This document shows positions 8,532 through 17,700 of a stretch of DNA of 64,000 nucleotides, in pieces. Under the pieces are notes generated by a model. The model had not been told where the DNA came from, searched no databases, and saw only the letters and a program-made list of their open reading frames with translations. Positions within the stretch are counted from its first letter, which is position 1; each line of letters begins with the position of its first letter. Source of the DNA: Henriciella sp. (GTDB lineage: Bacteria > Pseudomonadota > Alphaproteobacteria > Caulobacterales > Hyphomonadaceae); contig NZ_JAPYRE010000006.1 of NCBI RefSeq assembly GCF_029936995.1, positions 40,001-104,000 of the forward strand, read 5' to 3'. The position numbers were made by a program, and so were the translations under genes.

Positions 8532-8562
8532 AAAAAGCCCGCTCATCACGAGCGGGCTTTTT
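8532..8562. terminator. Bidirectional rho-independent terminator
   Basis: AAAGCCCGCT and AGCGGGCTTT form a long GC-rich stem around a 7-base loop, flanked by A5 on one side and T7 on the other. It lies between the convergent SDR gene and the lipoprotein gene at 8586 and can serve both strands. Confidence 0.9.
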
Positions 8563-8585
8563 TTATAGCTTAGTCGGCCCCGATC

Positions 8586-9122
8586 TTATGCTGCTGGACG
8601 CAGGATCTGGCCGGACAGGTTCATGAGAACTTCGTCTGCCGAGAAATAGGCCGGGTCATCGGGTTTTGGCCCGCGTCCCATCAGGATTTCGGCCGAAGCC
8701 TCGAAACGTGTGACTTCACGATAGTCCGGCGCATCGCGCCAGAAGGGGTCGTAGCGGTAATAGGACGGATAGAAGAGGCGTCCGTGATGGCCATAATAGC
8801 GGTAATGCGGCGCGAAATGACCATATGTCCCGCCGACGGGCACGAAGCTGGAGTCAGCGTCGGTCGCACGGCGGACCATGCGGAAATGGTCATACCCGCT
8901 CTGTGCCGTCAGCTCAGCGGCGCGGTATAGCAGATAGGTCTCAACTGTCTGGCGGTTGGTCAGGCTGTTGCCCGAGAAGCTGACGAGCCAGCGGTTATTC
9001 TCGATCTGCTGGTTGCTGTAGCCCCGGTCGGACGTGTTTGCGGCCTGATAGGGCGTAGATGTCGCACATGCACCAGCAAGAGCCAGGGCAGCGACAGCGG
9101 GGAGAAGGTGTCTAATTTTCAT
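8586..9122 (-). CDS. CC0125/CC1285-family lipoprotein
   Basis: A 178-residue lipoprotein with a lipobox ending LAGAC (Ala at +2). The mature protein begins with NQQIENNRWLVSFSGN and NRQTVETYLLYRAAELT, a pattern found in alphaproteobacterial lipoproteins related to Caulobacter CC0125/CC1285. A middle segment is rich in His, Tyr and Arg (GHFAPHYRYYGHHG). The C-terminal half ends FEASAEILMGRGPKP. Function is unknown. ATGs at 9131 and 9128 are also in frame, but AGGTG spaced 6 bases before the ATG at 9122 favours this start. Confidence 0.8.
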   Translation of the reverse strand: MKIRHLLPAVAALALAGACATSTPYQAANTSDRGYSNQQIENNRWLVSFSGNSLTNRQTVETYLLYRAAELTAQSGYDHFRMVRRATDADSSFVPVGGTYGHFAPHYRYYGHHGRLFYPSYYRYDPFWRDAPDYREVTRFEASAEILMGRGPKPDDPAYFSADEVLMNLSGQILRPAA

Positions 9123-9148
9123 GGTCATCACCTGAGTTCATTTTCCAT

Positions 9149-9179
9149 ATTATATGGGAGCTAGCTGAACGTCAGGCAA
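9149..9179 (-). promoter_or_regulatory. Possible promoter of the 8586-9122 lipoprotein gene
   Basis: On the minus strand a perfect TATAAT (9154-9149) lies 26 bases before the ATG, inside a perfect palindrome CCATAT-T-ATATGG (9145-9157). The nearest -35-like hexamer, TTGCCT at 9179-9174, is 19 bases away, which is long, so the call rests mainly on the -10. Confidence 0.3.
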
Positions 9180-9244
9180 CGATATCGCACACTTTCAGGC
9201 GTCATGGCAGGGAAAATCCCGTGTTACATATGGCCTTCGGAGAG

Positions 9245-9757
9245 CTAGCCAAGTTTGCCGCGCGGCGGATAATCCTTGTTCTGGAGGAACTTCACCCCCT
9301 TGAGCACATCCTCGAAGGACGGGCGGGCAAAGGGGATGGTTTGAATCCAGCCTGCATAGTAAGTCGTGCCCTTGAAGAGGAGCAGGCCGGGTTCGCAGAA
9401 GAGCTCGGGCTCGTTGTCACTGATCGGGTCGGAGAGGTAGAGGCCGAAACGCTCTACAAAATCCTTTCCGAGGCCGTAGGCGACGGGCACTTCGCCGAGC
9501 TCCCACTCTGTGTGCGATTTTTCGGCGCGATCCTGTGTGTCCATGCTGGCGGAGACAATTCCGATACCGGCATCGGCAAAAGACTTCATCTGCGATCTGA
9601 GGGTCTGGAGCTGACCCTTGCAGACCGGGCAGTGAAGTCCGCGATAGGCGACGATCAGGCTCCAGCCGGTTTTCTGCTGTCCAAGCTCCCACCTGCTGCC
9701 ATTGATGAGATTCAGAGTGATGTTACCGGCATCCTGGCCGGGCGCGATGCGGGTCAT
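9245..9757 (-). CDS. AhpC/TSA-family peroxiredoxin-like protein
   Basis: A 170-residue cytosolic thioredoxin-fold protein. YRGLHCPVCKGQL near residue 40 places the peroxidatic Cys in a CPVC arrangement, followed by the helix LQTLRSQMKSFADAGIGIVSASMD. This is the AhpC/TSA-like group often annotated redoxin or peroxiredoxin-like; a peroxide-reducing role is inferred. No signal peptide is visible. It lies downstream of, and on the same strand as, the aldehyde dehydrogenase, but the terminator at 9833-9862 separates them. Confidence 0.85.
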   Translation of the reverse strand: MTRIAPGQDAGNITLNLINGSRWELGQQKTGWSLIVAYRGLHCPVCKGQLQTLRSQMKSFADAGIGIVSASMDTQDRAEKSHTEWELGEVPVAYGLGKDFVERFGLYLSDPISDNEPELFCEPGLLLFKGTTYYAGWIQTIPFARPSFEDVLKGVKFLQNKDYPPRGKLG

Positions 9758-9831
9758 GGTCGTATCCCTGTTGGCTGTACCGGATCAACGGAGATACGCC
9801 CCGCTCGTTCCGCGCAAACGGCGCTCAAAAG

Positions 9832-9862
9832 AAAAGCCCGCAGCGTGAACACTGCGGGCTTT
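9832..9862 (-). terminator. Rho-independent terminator after the aldehyde dehydrogenase gene
   Basis: AAAGCCCGCAG and CTGCGGGCTTT make a perfect 11-bp stem with an 8-base loop; on the minus strand it ends in TTTTC. It lies directly downstream of the aldehyde dehydrogenase stop codon. Confidence 0.85.
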
Positions 9863-9884
9863 CGCTGACTGGATTGGTGAAGGT

Positions 9885-11318
9885 CTAGGCCGGGGTATGG
9901 CCAAGCACCGATTTGTATTCGAGGAATTCCTCGAAACCGACAGCGCCCCACTCACGGCCATTGCCGGACATCTTGTAGCCACCGAACGGGGCTTTCTGGT
10001 CCGGGCCGGCACCATTGATGTGGATGTTGCCAGCACGGATCTTGTTGGCCACGTCACGGGCATGGTTGATGTCGCTCGACTGGACATAGCCTGAGAGACC
10101 ATACTCGGTGTCGTTGGCAATCCGGATGGCTTCGTCTTCATCCTCATAGGGCAGGATGCAGAGCACAGGGCCAAAGATTTCCTCACGCGCAATCGTCATG
10201 TCGTTGGAGACATTGGCGAAGACGGTCGGCTTGGTGAAGTAGCCCTTGTTGAAGCCTTCAGGACGGCCCGTTCCGCCTGTCACCAGCGTGGCGCCTTCAT
10301 CAACGCCTTTCTGGATCAGGTCCTGGACCTTGTTCCACTGATTGGCGTTCGAGATCGGGCCAATGGCGCCCTTCTCGGCATCGGCGCCTGCACCGATCTT
10401 GACCGATTCCGCTGTCGCCTTGGCGATGGCCACGGCTTCGTCATGCTGGTCGCGCTGGACGAGCATGCGCGATGGCGCGTTACAGGACTGACCGGTGTTC
10501 ATCATCATCTGCATGACGCCGCCACCAACAGCTTTGTTGAGGTCGGCATCCGGCAGGACGATGTTCGGGGACTTGCCGCCGAGTTCGAGGGCGACGCGCT
10601 TGACCGTCGGGGCTGCTGCCTGCTGAACGAGCGTGCCAGCGCGGGTCGACCCGGTGAAGCTCATCATGTCGATGCCCGGATGCTGGGACATGTAGGCACC
10701 AACGCCGGGGCCGTCGCCATTGACGAGGTTGAACACACCCGGCGGCACACCGGCTTCGTGGAAGATTTCAGCCACGATCATCGCATCCAGCGGTGCGATT
10801 TCCGACGGCTTGAGCACCATGGTGCAGCCTGTTGCGATCGCTGGGGCGACCTTGCAGGCGATCTGGTTCTGCGGCCAGTTCCACGGCGTGATGAAACCGC
10901 AGACGCCGACGGGCTCCTTGCGAAGCATCGTTGCGCCCATCTGCTCTTCGAACTTGTATTCGCGCAGGATCTTGGCGGCGGTCATATAGTGACCCATCCC
11001 GGCAGGAACCTGGGCGGCGTTGGCGAGCCACATCGGCGCGCCCATTTCGTCGGAAATCACCTGCGCCATGTCGCCAGCGCGGGCCTGGATGCCTGCGGCG
11101 ATCTTTTCAAGCAGCTCCGCACGGTATTCCACCGAGGTCTGCGAGAATGAGGTGAAAGCGGTGCGAGCGGCTTCGACGGCCTTGTCGACATCGGCGTTGG
11201 AGCCGAGTGATATCCTGGCGAAAGCCTCCTCCGTGGCCGGGTTCTCGACGTCGAGCGTACGCGGTTCGACCGGGTCGACCCACTCACCATTGATGTAAAA
11301 CTTGAGATAATCCTGCAT
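9885..11318 (-). CDS. NAD(P)-dependent aldehyde dehydrogenase
   Basis: A 477-residue member of the aldehyde dehydrogenase superfamily, oxidising an aldehyde to its acid in the cytosol. Visible signatures: FITPWNWPQNQIACKVAPAI, the nucleotide fold SFTGSTRAGTLVQQ, the general base in RVALELGGKSPNIVL, the catalytic Cys in NTGQSCNAPSRML, and EEIFGPVLCILPYEDEDEAI. Substrate cannot be read from the sequence. The frame extends to 11378, but GGAGG spaced 5 bases before the ATG at 11318 (MQDYLKFYINGEW) marks the start. Confidence 0.93.
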   Translation of the reverse strand: MQDYLKFYINGEWVDPVEPRTLDVENPATEEAFARISLGSNADVDKAVEAARTAFTSFSQTSVEYRAELLEKIAAGIQARAGDMAQVISDEMGAPMWLANAAQVPAGMGHYMTAAKILREYKFEEQMGATMLRKEPVGVCGFITPWNWPQNQIACKVAPAIATGCTMVLKPSEIAPLDAMIVAEIFHEAGVPPGVFNLVNGDGPGVGAYMSQHPGIDMMSFTGSTRAGTLVQQAAAPTVKRVALELGGKSPNIVLPDADLNKAVGGGVMQMMMNTGQSCNAPSRMLVQRDQHDEAVAIAKATAESVKIGAGADAEKGAIGPISNANQWNKVQDLIQKGVDEGATLVTGGTGRPEGFNKGYFTKPTVFANVSNDMTIAREEIFGPVLCILPYEDEDEAIRIANDTEYGLSGYVQSSDINHARDVANKIRAGNIHINGAGPDQKAPFGGYKMSGNGREWGAVGFEEFLEYKSVLGHTPA

Positions 11319-11472
11319 GTCGTCCTCCGGTTGGTCTTCTTTCACTGACCCTGCGTATCTAAGCCCCACAGTCATCAAATGAAAGCACTATCGCCCCGTC
11401 ACCTCGCGTGAATTTGAAGTAACGGGGCTGGATTTTTCTGGATTGCGGGAGATGAGCCAGCTGGTCCAGGCG

Positions 11473-12981
11473 TTAGCGGCTGCGCTTGAGGCTTCCCAGA
11501 ATACCGCGCAGGACGTAGCGGGCGACATCGCGGGCAATTGTCCGGGTTGCTGTCTTCACCGCTGCTTCGGTGGCTGTCTGGCGGCGGGAAGAGGGGCGGC
11601 GCGCCTTTTTCCTTTCCAGCTCTCGTTTTGCCTTCTCTTCTTCCTGTGCGAGGCGTTCGGCTTCTTCGGCCGCGGCCTTTTCCTTCTCGATCAGGATTTC
11701 ATAGGCCGACTCCCGGTCGAGGGACTTGTCATAACGTCCGGAGACGGGGCTTGCCGACATGATCTGGCTGCGCTCGGTATCATTGACCGGACCGAGACGG
11801 GAAGAAGGCGGTCGGATCAGCGTGCGCTGTACGATGCCGGGAGCGGCCTTGTCGTCGAGGGTCGAAACCAGGGCTTCGCCTGTGCCGAGCTGGGTGATGA
11901 CCTCTTCAGTGCCGAATGCCGGATTTGGCCTGAAACTTTCTGCAGCGGCGCGCACGGACTTGCGTTCACTGGGGGTATAGGCGCGCAGGGCATGCTGGAT
12001 ACGGTTGCCGAGCTGGGCAAGCACACTGTCCGGCAGGTCGCGCGGATTCTGGGTGACGAAAAAGACCCCGACACCCTTTGAGCGGATCAGGCGCACCACC
12101 TGTTCGATCTTTTCCAGCAGCGCTTTGGGGGCATCCCTGAACAGCAGGTGGGCCTCGTCGAAGAAGAAGACGAGCTTCGGTTTTTCGGGGTCGCCGACTT
12201 CGGGAAGCTGCTCGAACAGTTCAGACAGCAGCCAGAGCAGGAAAGTAGAATAGAGTTTGGGCGAATTGATGAGGGTGGTGGCGTCGAGGATATTGACGAT
12301 GCCGCGCCCGTCCGTGGCGGTACGCATCAGGTCGCCGAGTTCAAGGGCGGGTTCGCCGAAGAACTGTTCAGCCCCGGCGCGCTCAAGCTCCAGCAGGTCA
12401 CGCTGGATGGCACTGAGAGAGGCGGAGGCGACATTGCCATAGCGCCGCGAGATATCCGCCCGGACCTCCTTGTCGCCCATATGGATCAGCAGTTTCTGGA
12501 GATCTTTCAGGTCGAGCAGGAGCAGGCCCTCGTCATCGGCATATTCGAAGGCAACCGTGAGAACACCCTCCTGGGTCTCTGTGAGGTCCATGAGCCGGGC
12601 AAGCAGGGTTGGGCCCATTTCGCTCACGGTCGTCCGCACCGGATGGCCTTTCTGGCCGAAGACGTCCCAGAAGACCGTGGGCACATCATGATAGGTGTAG
12701 TCGCTGAACCCGATCTTGCCGGCACGGGAGGTGAAGGCGTCATGGAGCTTGAAGCTTTCCGTTCCGCTCATGGCGAGACCGGACAGGTCGCCTTTCACGT
12801 CGGCGCAGAAAACCGGCACGCCTTCATTGGAAAAGCTCTCGGCCAGAATTTGCAGGGTAACGGTTTTGCCCGTCCCGGTCGCGCCAGCGATGAGGCCGTG
12901 ACGGTTTGCACGATTCAGCAGCAGACCTTGTGCTTCATCCTGCTGCGGCCCGCCGCCGCCTATGTAGATCTTCGTGCCCAT
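11473..12981 (-). CDS. HerA-like/DUF853 P-loop ATPase
   Basis: A 502-residue protein of the DUF853 group of HerA/FtsK-like ATPases. [16 protein letters not shown] near residue 35 is Walker [13 protein letters not shown] near residue 260 is Walker B, and [20 protein letters not shown] is the sensor region. The C-terminal 70 residues are Lys/Arg/Glu-rich and likely helical. Homologues occur widely as single housekeeping genes; DNA translocation or helicase activity is inferred. The frame allows a start at 12996, but AAGAGG lies 6 bases before the ATG at 12981. It is divergent from the YrhK/AI-2E pair. Confidence 0.88.
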   Translation of the reverse strand: MGTKIYIGGGGPQQDEAQGLLLNRANRHGLIAGATGTGKTVTLQILAESFSNEGVPVFCADVKGDLSGLAMSGTESFKLHDAFTSRAGKIGFSDYTYHDVPTVFWDVFGQKGHPVRTTVSEMGPTLLARLMDLTETQEGVLTVAFEYADDEGLLLLDLKDLQKLLIHMGDKEVRADISRRYGNVASASLSAIQRDLLELERAGAEQFFGEPALELGDLMRTATDGRGIVNILDATTLINSPKLYSTFLLWLLSELFEQLPEVGDPEKPKLVFFFDEAHLLFRDAPKALLEKIEQVVRLIRSKGVGVFFVTQNPRDLPDSVLAQLGNRIQHALRAYTPSERKSVRAAAESFRPNPAFGTEEVITQLGTGEALVSTLDDKAAPGIVQRTLIRPPSSRLGPVNDTERSQIMSASPVSGRYDKSLDRESAYEILIEKEKAAAEEAERLAQEEEKAKRELERKKARRPSSRRQTATEAAVKTATRTIARDVARYVLRGILGSLKRSR

Positions 12982-13108
12982 CAGCTGCCTCTTCATGATT
13001 TCCGGCTGTGAACGCTAGCCCCAAAATCAGGCGTGGCAAGGCCCCGGGGACTATGAAAGCGGACGCTTTTTCCGCACAAGGGAAACAGGATCGCCAGGGA
13101 GGCTGCAA

Positions 13109-13393
13109 ATGTCCGGAAAGAGCCGGAAGTGGATGAACTTCAGGACTGAGCGGCACGGCGAAGTCTATGGGAGCTACCAGACAATCTATGACACGGTGGA
13201 TGCGCTGGCGGCGATTGCTTTCATTGTCGGCTCGGTCCTATTCTTCAAGAAGAGTACCGAGGTGGCAGCGACATGGCTGTTCCTGATCGGCTCAGTCTTC
13301 TTCGCCGTCCGGCCGCTGGTTCATGTGGCGCGGGATTTCCATCTGGCGAAGTTGCCACATCACAGTGGCGAAGCGAAAGGTGAAGAGGAATGA
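13109..13393 (+). CDS. YrhK-domain small membrane protein
   Basis: A 94-residue protein with a YrhK-like pattern: a charged N-terminus with ERHGEVYGSYQTIYDTVD, then two hydrophobic segments (ALAAIAFIVGSVLFF and WLFLIGSVFFAVRPLVHV) and a charged C-terminal tail. The family has no established function. AGGGAGG at 13096-13102 precedes the ATG. Its stop overlaps the start of the AI-2E-family permease (ATGA), so the two are likely translated together. Confidence 0.82.
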   Translation: MSGKSRKWMNFRTERHGEVYGSYQTIYDTVDALAAIAFIVGSVLFFKKSTEVAATWLFLIGSVFFAVRPLVHVARDFHLAKLPHHSGEAKGEEE

Positions 13394-14529
13394 CGGTCCG
13401 CTCCGGTGTTGTCGGTATCTGGGTCATCGCCACAGGTGTCCTGATCGCGATCCTGTATTTCGGGCGTTCGATTTTCGCGCCTTTCGCACTCGCCGTCTTC
13501 CTGTTCCTGATCATGGAAGGGTTTGCGCGGGTTATCGACAACAAACTGCGCGTGCCGGGCCCTTATCTCAACCGGGCCATCGCCATCCTGACGGTCCTTG
13601 CCGGGTTCGGCCTTTTCTTCGGCTTGCTGGCCCAGGGTGTTGCCCAGTTCGGTGAGCAGGCGAGCGATTATGAGCAGAAGATCAACGCCCTCATCTCTGA
13701 CATTTATGCCGTGATGAGAATGGACCAGGCGCCGACACTGACGGAGATCATCTTCAACGATACAGGCCAGCGCTTCTTTGCCACGATTGCGAACGCAACC
13801 GGTGACCTCTCGGGCGATCTCGTCGTTATCCTGATCTATGTCGCCTTCCTGTTCCTCGCCCAGTCTGCCTGGAGCCCCAAGCTGGATTACATCTTTCCCG
13901 TGACCGAGCGGCGTGAACAGGTACGTGACATTGGTCAGGCTGCACGCCGGGGGATCGAGACATACCTCTGGACCCAGACAGTCATTTCCGCCCTGATCAC
14001 AGTCCTGACCTATTTCACGCTCCTGGTTCTCGGCGTGAGTAACACGCTATTCCTGGCCGGGCTCATCTTCGTGCTGAACTATATCCCGACGATCGGGTCC
14101 ATCGTGGCAGCGCTGGTGCCCACCCTGTTTGCACTCGTGCAGCCAGACCTTCCAGCTTGGGTGCCGGGGGAGGGTGACAATGACAGCTATTTCTTCGCGA
14201 TATTTGTTTTTGCCGGTGTCAGCTTCTGGCAGTTCGCAATCGGCAATTTCGTACAGCCAAGGATCATGGGAGAAACACTTAACCTTTCAGCGCTGGTTGT
14301 GTTGCTGTCACTGGCGATATGGGGTGCACTATGGGGCATTCCGGGCATGTTTCTCTCGGCGCCCCTGACAGTTTTGCTAATGATACTTTTTGCGCAATCA
14401 ACATCGACTCGCTGGATCGCAGTCTTATTATCGGCAGATGGGAAACCAGGGGGGTTGGTTGCCGGTGCAGTAAATGACGATCTCGTTATTACTGCAGAAT
14501 CAGCTGAGGATGAACCTTGGCAGAACTGA
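13390..14529 (+). CDS. AI-2E/PerM-family membrane permease
   Basis: A 379-residue inner-membrane protein of the AI-2E transporter (UPF0118/PerM) family. It has about seven to eight hydrophobic segments: paired helices at the N-terminus, a soluble segment near 85-160, and a helical bundle including FLAGLIFVLNYIPTIGSIVAALVP, where NYIP-TIG is the family hallmark. Members include AI-2 exporters, Na+/H+ antiporters and uncharacterised permeases, so the substrate is open. Translation is coupled to the YrhK gene by a 4-base overlap. Confidence 0.88.
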   Translation: MTVRSGVVGIWVIATGVLIAILYFGRSIFAPFALAVFLFLIMEGFARVIDNKLRVPGPYLNRAIAILTVLAGFGLFFGLLAQGVAQFGEQASDYEQKINALISDIYAVMRMDQAPTLTEIIFNDTGQRFFATIANATGDLSGDLVVILIYVAFLFLAQSAWSPKLDYIFPVTERREQVRDIGQAARRGIETYLWTQTVISALITVLTYFTLLVLGVSNTLFLAGLIFVLNYIPTIGSIVAALVPTLFALVQPDLPAWVPGEGDNDSYFFAIFVFAGVSFWQFAIGNFVQPRIMGETLNLSALVVLLSLAIWGALWGIPGMFLSAPLTVLLMILFAQSTSTRWIAVLLSADGKPGGLVAGAVNDDLVITAESAEDEPWQN

Positions 14530-14556
14530 CGTTGCGGCACATATTGATAATGGGTG

Positions 14557-14663
14557 AGCGTGAAATCACGCTGAAATGAAATCAGGCCTCCGCGTGCGTC
14601 CCCCCACCCAGCCTGCGGAGTTGCCTGTAGGGCCCGTCAGACACGTCCCCGTCTGGCGGGTCC
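14557..14663. other. Convergent intergenic region with three hairpins
   Basis: Between the AI-2E permease and gdhZ stop codons lie three inverted repeats: AGCGTG/CACGCT (14557-14572, 4-base loop), CTCCGC/GCGGAG (14588-14620, C-rich 21-base loop) and GGCCCGTCAGAC/GTCTGGCGGGTCC (14631-14663, loop acgtcccc). None ends in a clear T tract. They may terminate both genes or form a structured RNA. Confidence 0.4.
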
Positions 14664-14705
14664 GTCTCTTCTCAAAGAGTATGACAGAAAGTTCATGAAA
14701 GACAA

Positions 14706-17700
14706 TTAGCTGGCGTGCGTCATGAATCCGCGTACGGCGTCTGCGGCCAGTGTGAATTGTGCGAACGAGGCTTTCGCGCTTGAGAGCGTGTTGAGCTGCT
14801 GGACAAGCGCCTTCCGTTCCGGTTCATGCTCCGACAACCACTTTGAGACATCGCCTGAAGTAAGCGCCCTTGCGGCCGCATCACCCTGCTGGCGGCGCAG
14901 GTCCTCGACCAGTCGCCGGGTTGCCAGGCGTTCCCAGTAGGTCGCTGTCTCGATGCTGCGCAGCGCATCAAAGCGAAGGCGGTCGAGTTTCAGAACTTCA
15001 CCGAGCTTGAGGTAGGTCTCCAGCGCTTCGGCCGGACTGGTACCTTCCGTTGCCGCGAGCATCTGGAGCTCTACCCCGATGGGCAGGAGCGGCATGAGGG
15101 CGCCACGTTCGGCAAGCTTGTTGCCCATGCCTGCCTGCTGAAGCGATTCCTTGCGTTTGCGGAACTGTGTTGCCTCGAACCCGGAAACTGCGTCTGTCAG
15201 GAGCTTGTCGAGCGTCTCATAGGCTGGCCTGAAATGCTCAACCGCTTCTGCCAGCGGCATATCCGGTGCCTGACGAAGGATGGCGGCGGTCGTGTCCATC
15301 ACGGCATCCGCGCCGAGCTGGTGCATCTCGGTCTGGGCGCTGGCCTTGACCTTGTTGTCGAGGGCATCGATGGCCTTGCCGTAGGCTGGCAGGTCCAGCA
15401 GGTGGCGTGCTGTCTCGAAGGCCTGGCAGATTGCGGCGTTCGAAACATTGGACTGCTCGCGCAGGCGCAGCAGCATGAGCGGACCGCCGGCATCAATGAG
15501 GCGGTTGGCCAGGACCGTGGCGATAATCTCGCGGTTCAGGCGGTGCCCCTGCATGGCATCGTCATATTTGTTGAGGTCGTCCGGGAAATAGGATTTCAGG
15601 GTCTCACTGAACCAGGGGTCATCCGGTACATCCGAGGCGACGATGTCATCAAAAAGCGTGATCTTCGACCATGCCATGAGAACGGCGAGTTCAGGGCGGG
15701 TCAGCCACTGGCGGTTTTCGGCGCGCTCAGCCATTTGTGAAGTGTGGGGCAGGCCTTCGACGTCGCGGTCCAGCACGTCCCGGTTTTCAAGGTATGACAT
15801 CAGGCGCTCATTGGCCTGATGGTCGCGCGCAGCGGTGGAGCTGGCGAGCGTCAGCGTCCCGGTCTGGCTGTAATTGTGGGCCAGGACATGGGCGGCGACA
15901 TCGTCTGTCATCTGTTGCAGCAGGATATTGCGCTCGCCGCTGGGCAGGGCGCCGCGCCGGATAGCCTCCGAGCAGAGAATCTTGATGTTGACCTCATGGT
16001 CGGAACTGTCGACGCCCGCGGAATTGTCTATGGCATCAGTGTTCAGGCGCCCGCCGCGCAAGGCGAATTCGATGCGGCCAGCCTGCGTCATGCCAAGATT
16101 GGCACCTTCGCCGATGACCTTCGCGCCAAGTTCGCGGCCATTGACGCGGATCGCGTCATTGGTCCGGTCGCCGGCGTCGCTCTGGCTCTCTTCACTGCTT
16201 TTGACGTAAGTGCCGATACCGCCAAACCAGAGAAGTTCGCAATCGGCCTTCAGGAGCGCATGCAGGAACTCGTCCGGAGTTGCTTCATCCTGGGAAAGAC
16301 CAGTGAGTTTCTTCATCTGCTCCGACAGGGGGATGGACTTGGCCGAGCGTTCGAAGATGCCCCCGCCTTCGGAGATCAGGGACTGATCATAGTCCATCCA
16401 TGACGAGCGTGGCAGGTCGAACATGCGCTTGCGTTCTTCCCATAACCGCTCTGGATCCTGCGGGTCGGGGTCAACGAAGATGTGCATGTGGTTGAAGGCG
16501 GCCTGCAGGCGGATCTGCTTCGACAGCAGCATGCCGTTGCCGAACACGTCGCCGGACATGTCGCCACAACCGATGACGGTGAAGGGCTCGGTCTGGATAT
16601 CCTTGCCCATTTCGCGGAAGTGGCGCTTGACCGCTTCCCATGCGCCACGGGCGGTAATGCCCATTTTCTTGTGGTCGTATCCGGCAGAGCCACCGGAGGC
16701 AAACGCGTCACCGAGCCAGAAACCGTGTTCAACGCTGATCTCGTTGGCGATGTCGGAAAAGGTTGCCGTGCCCTTGTCCGCGGCTACGACCAGATACGGG
16801 TCATCGCCATCCCAGACGACAGTATTGTCCGGGTGCTGGACATCACCGTCGATGAGATTGTCAGTCAGGTCCATGAGGGAGTTGATGAAGGTGCGATAGG
16901 CGGAAATGCCAGCATCGCGTGTCGCCTCCCGCGAGGCATTGGCCGGAATCTGCTTGGGATAGAATCCCCCCTTCGAGCCAACCGGCACGATGACGGCATT
17001 CTTGACCTGCTGGGCTTTCACCAGGCCAAGCACTTCGGTGCGGAAATCGTCGCGCCGGTCCGACCAGCGTATGCCGCCGCGTGCGACCGCGCCGAAACGG
17101 CAGTGGACGCCTTCGACTTCCGGGCTCGATATGAAGATTTCGCGGAACGGCTTGGGCGCCGGCAGGTCGGTAATATCCTGGCTGGCGATCTTGAAGCTGA
17201 TGAACGGGTAGGGCGTGCCATCAGGCTGGCGCTGCCAGAAATTGGTCCGCTGGATCGCCATGATGAGGCGGGCAAGCCGGCGGATGACGCGGTCTTCATC
17301 CAGGGACGAGACATCATTCAGGCGGGCCTCGATGTGACGCAGCGCCTCCTGGGCTTCTTTCTGGCGGGCCTGGAGGTCATCGCCATAGGCCGGGTCAAAC
17401 CGGATATAGAACAGGTCGAGCAGCGCTCGCGTGAGACCCGGATGGCATTTCAGGGCTTCGATCTGAGTGCTGCGGGCCGGGTCTAGCCCGGTCTGGTGGC
17501 GATAGGCAGAAAGTGCCCGGCAAAGCGCGGCCTCACGCCAGCTGGCCCCGGCAGAGAAGACCAGTCCGTTAAAGCGGTCATTCTCCGCGCGTCCCTGCCA
17601 GATGGCCACGAAGGCTTCCTCGAAACGCTCTCCGACTTCTTCGAAATCAAGGGTTTCGGCGTTCTGGGTACGCATCTTGAGGGAGTGGACCCAGTAGGTG

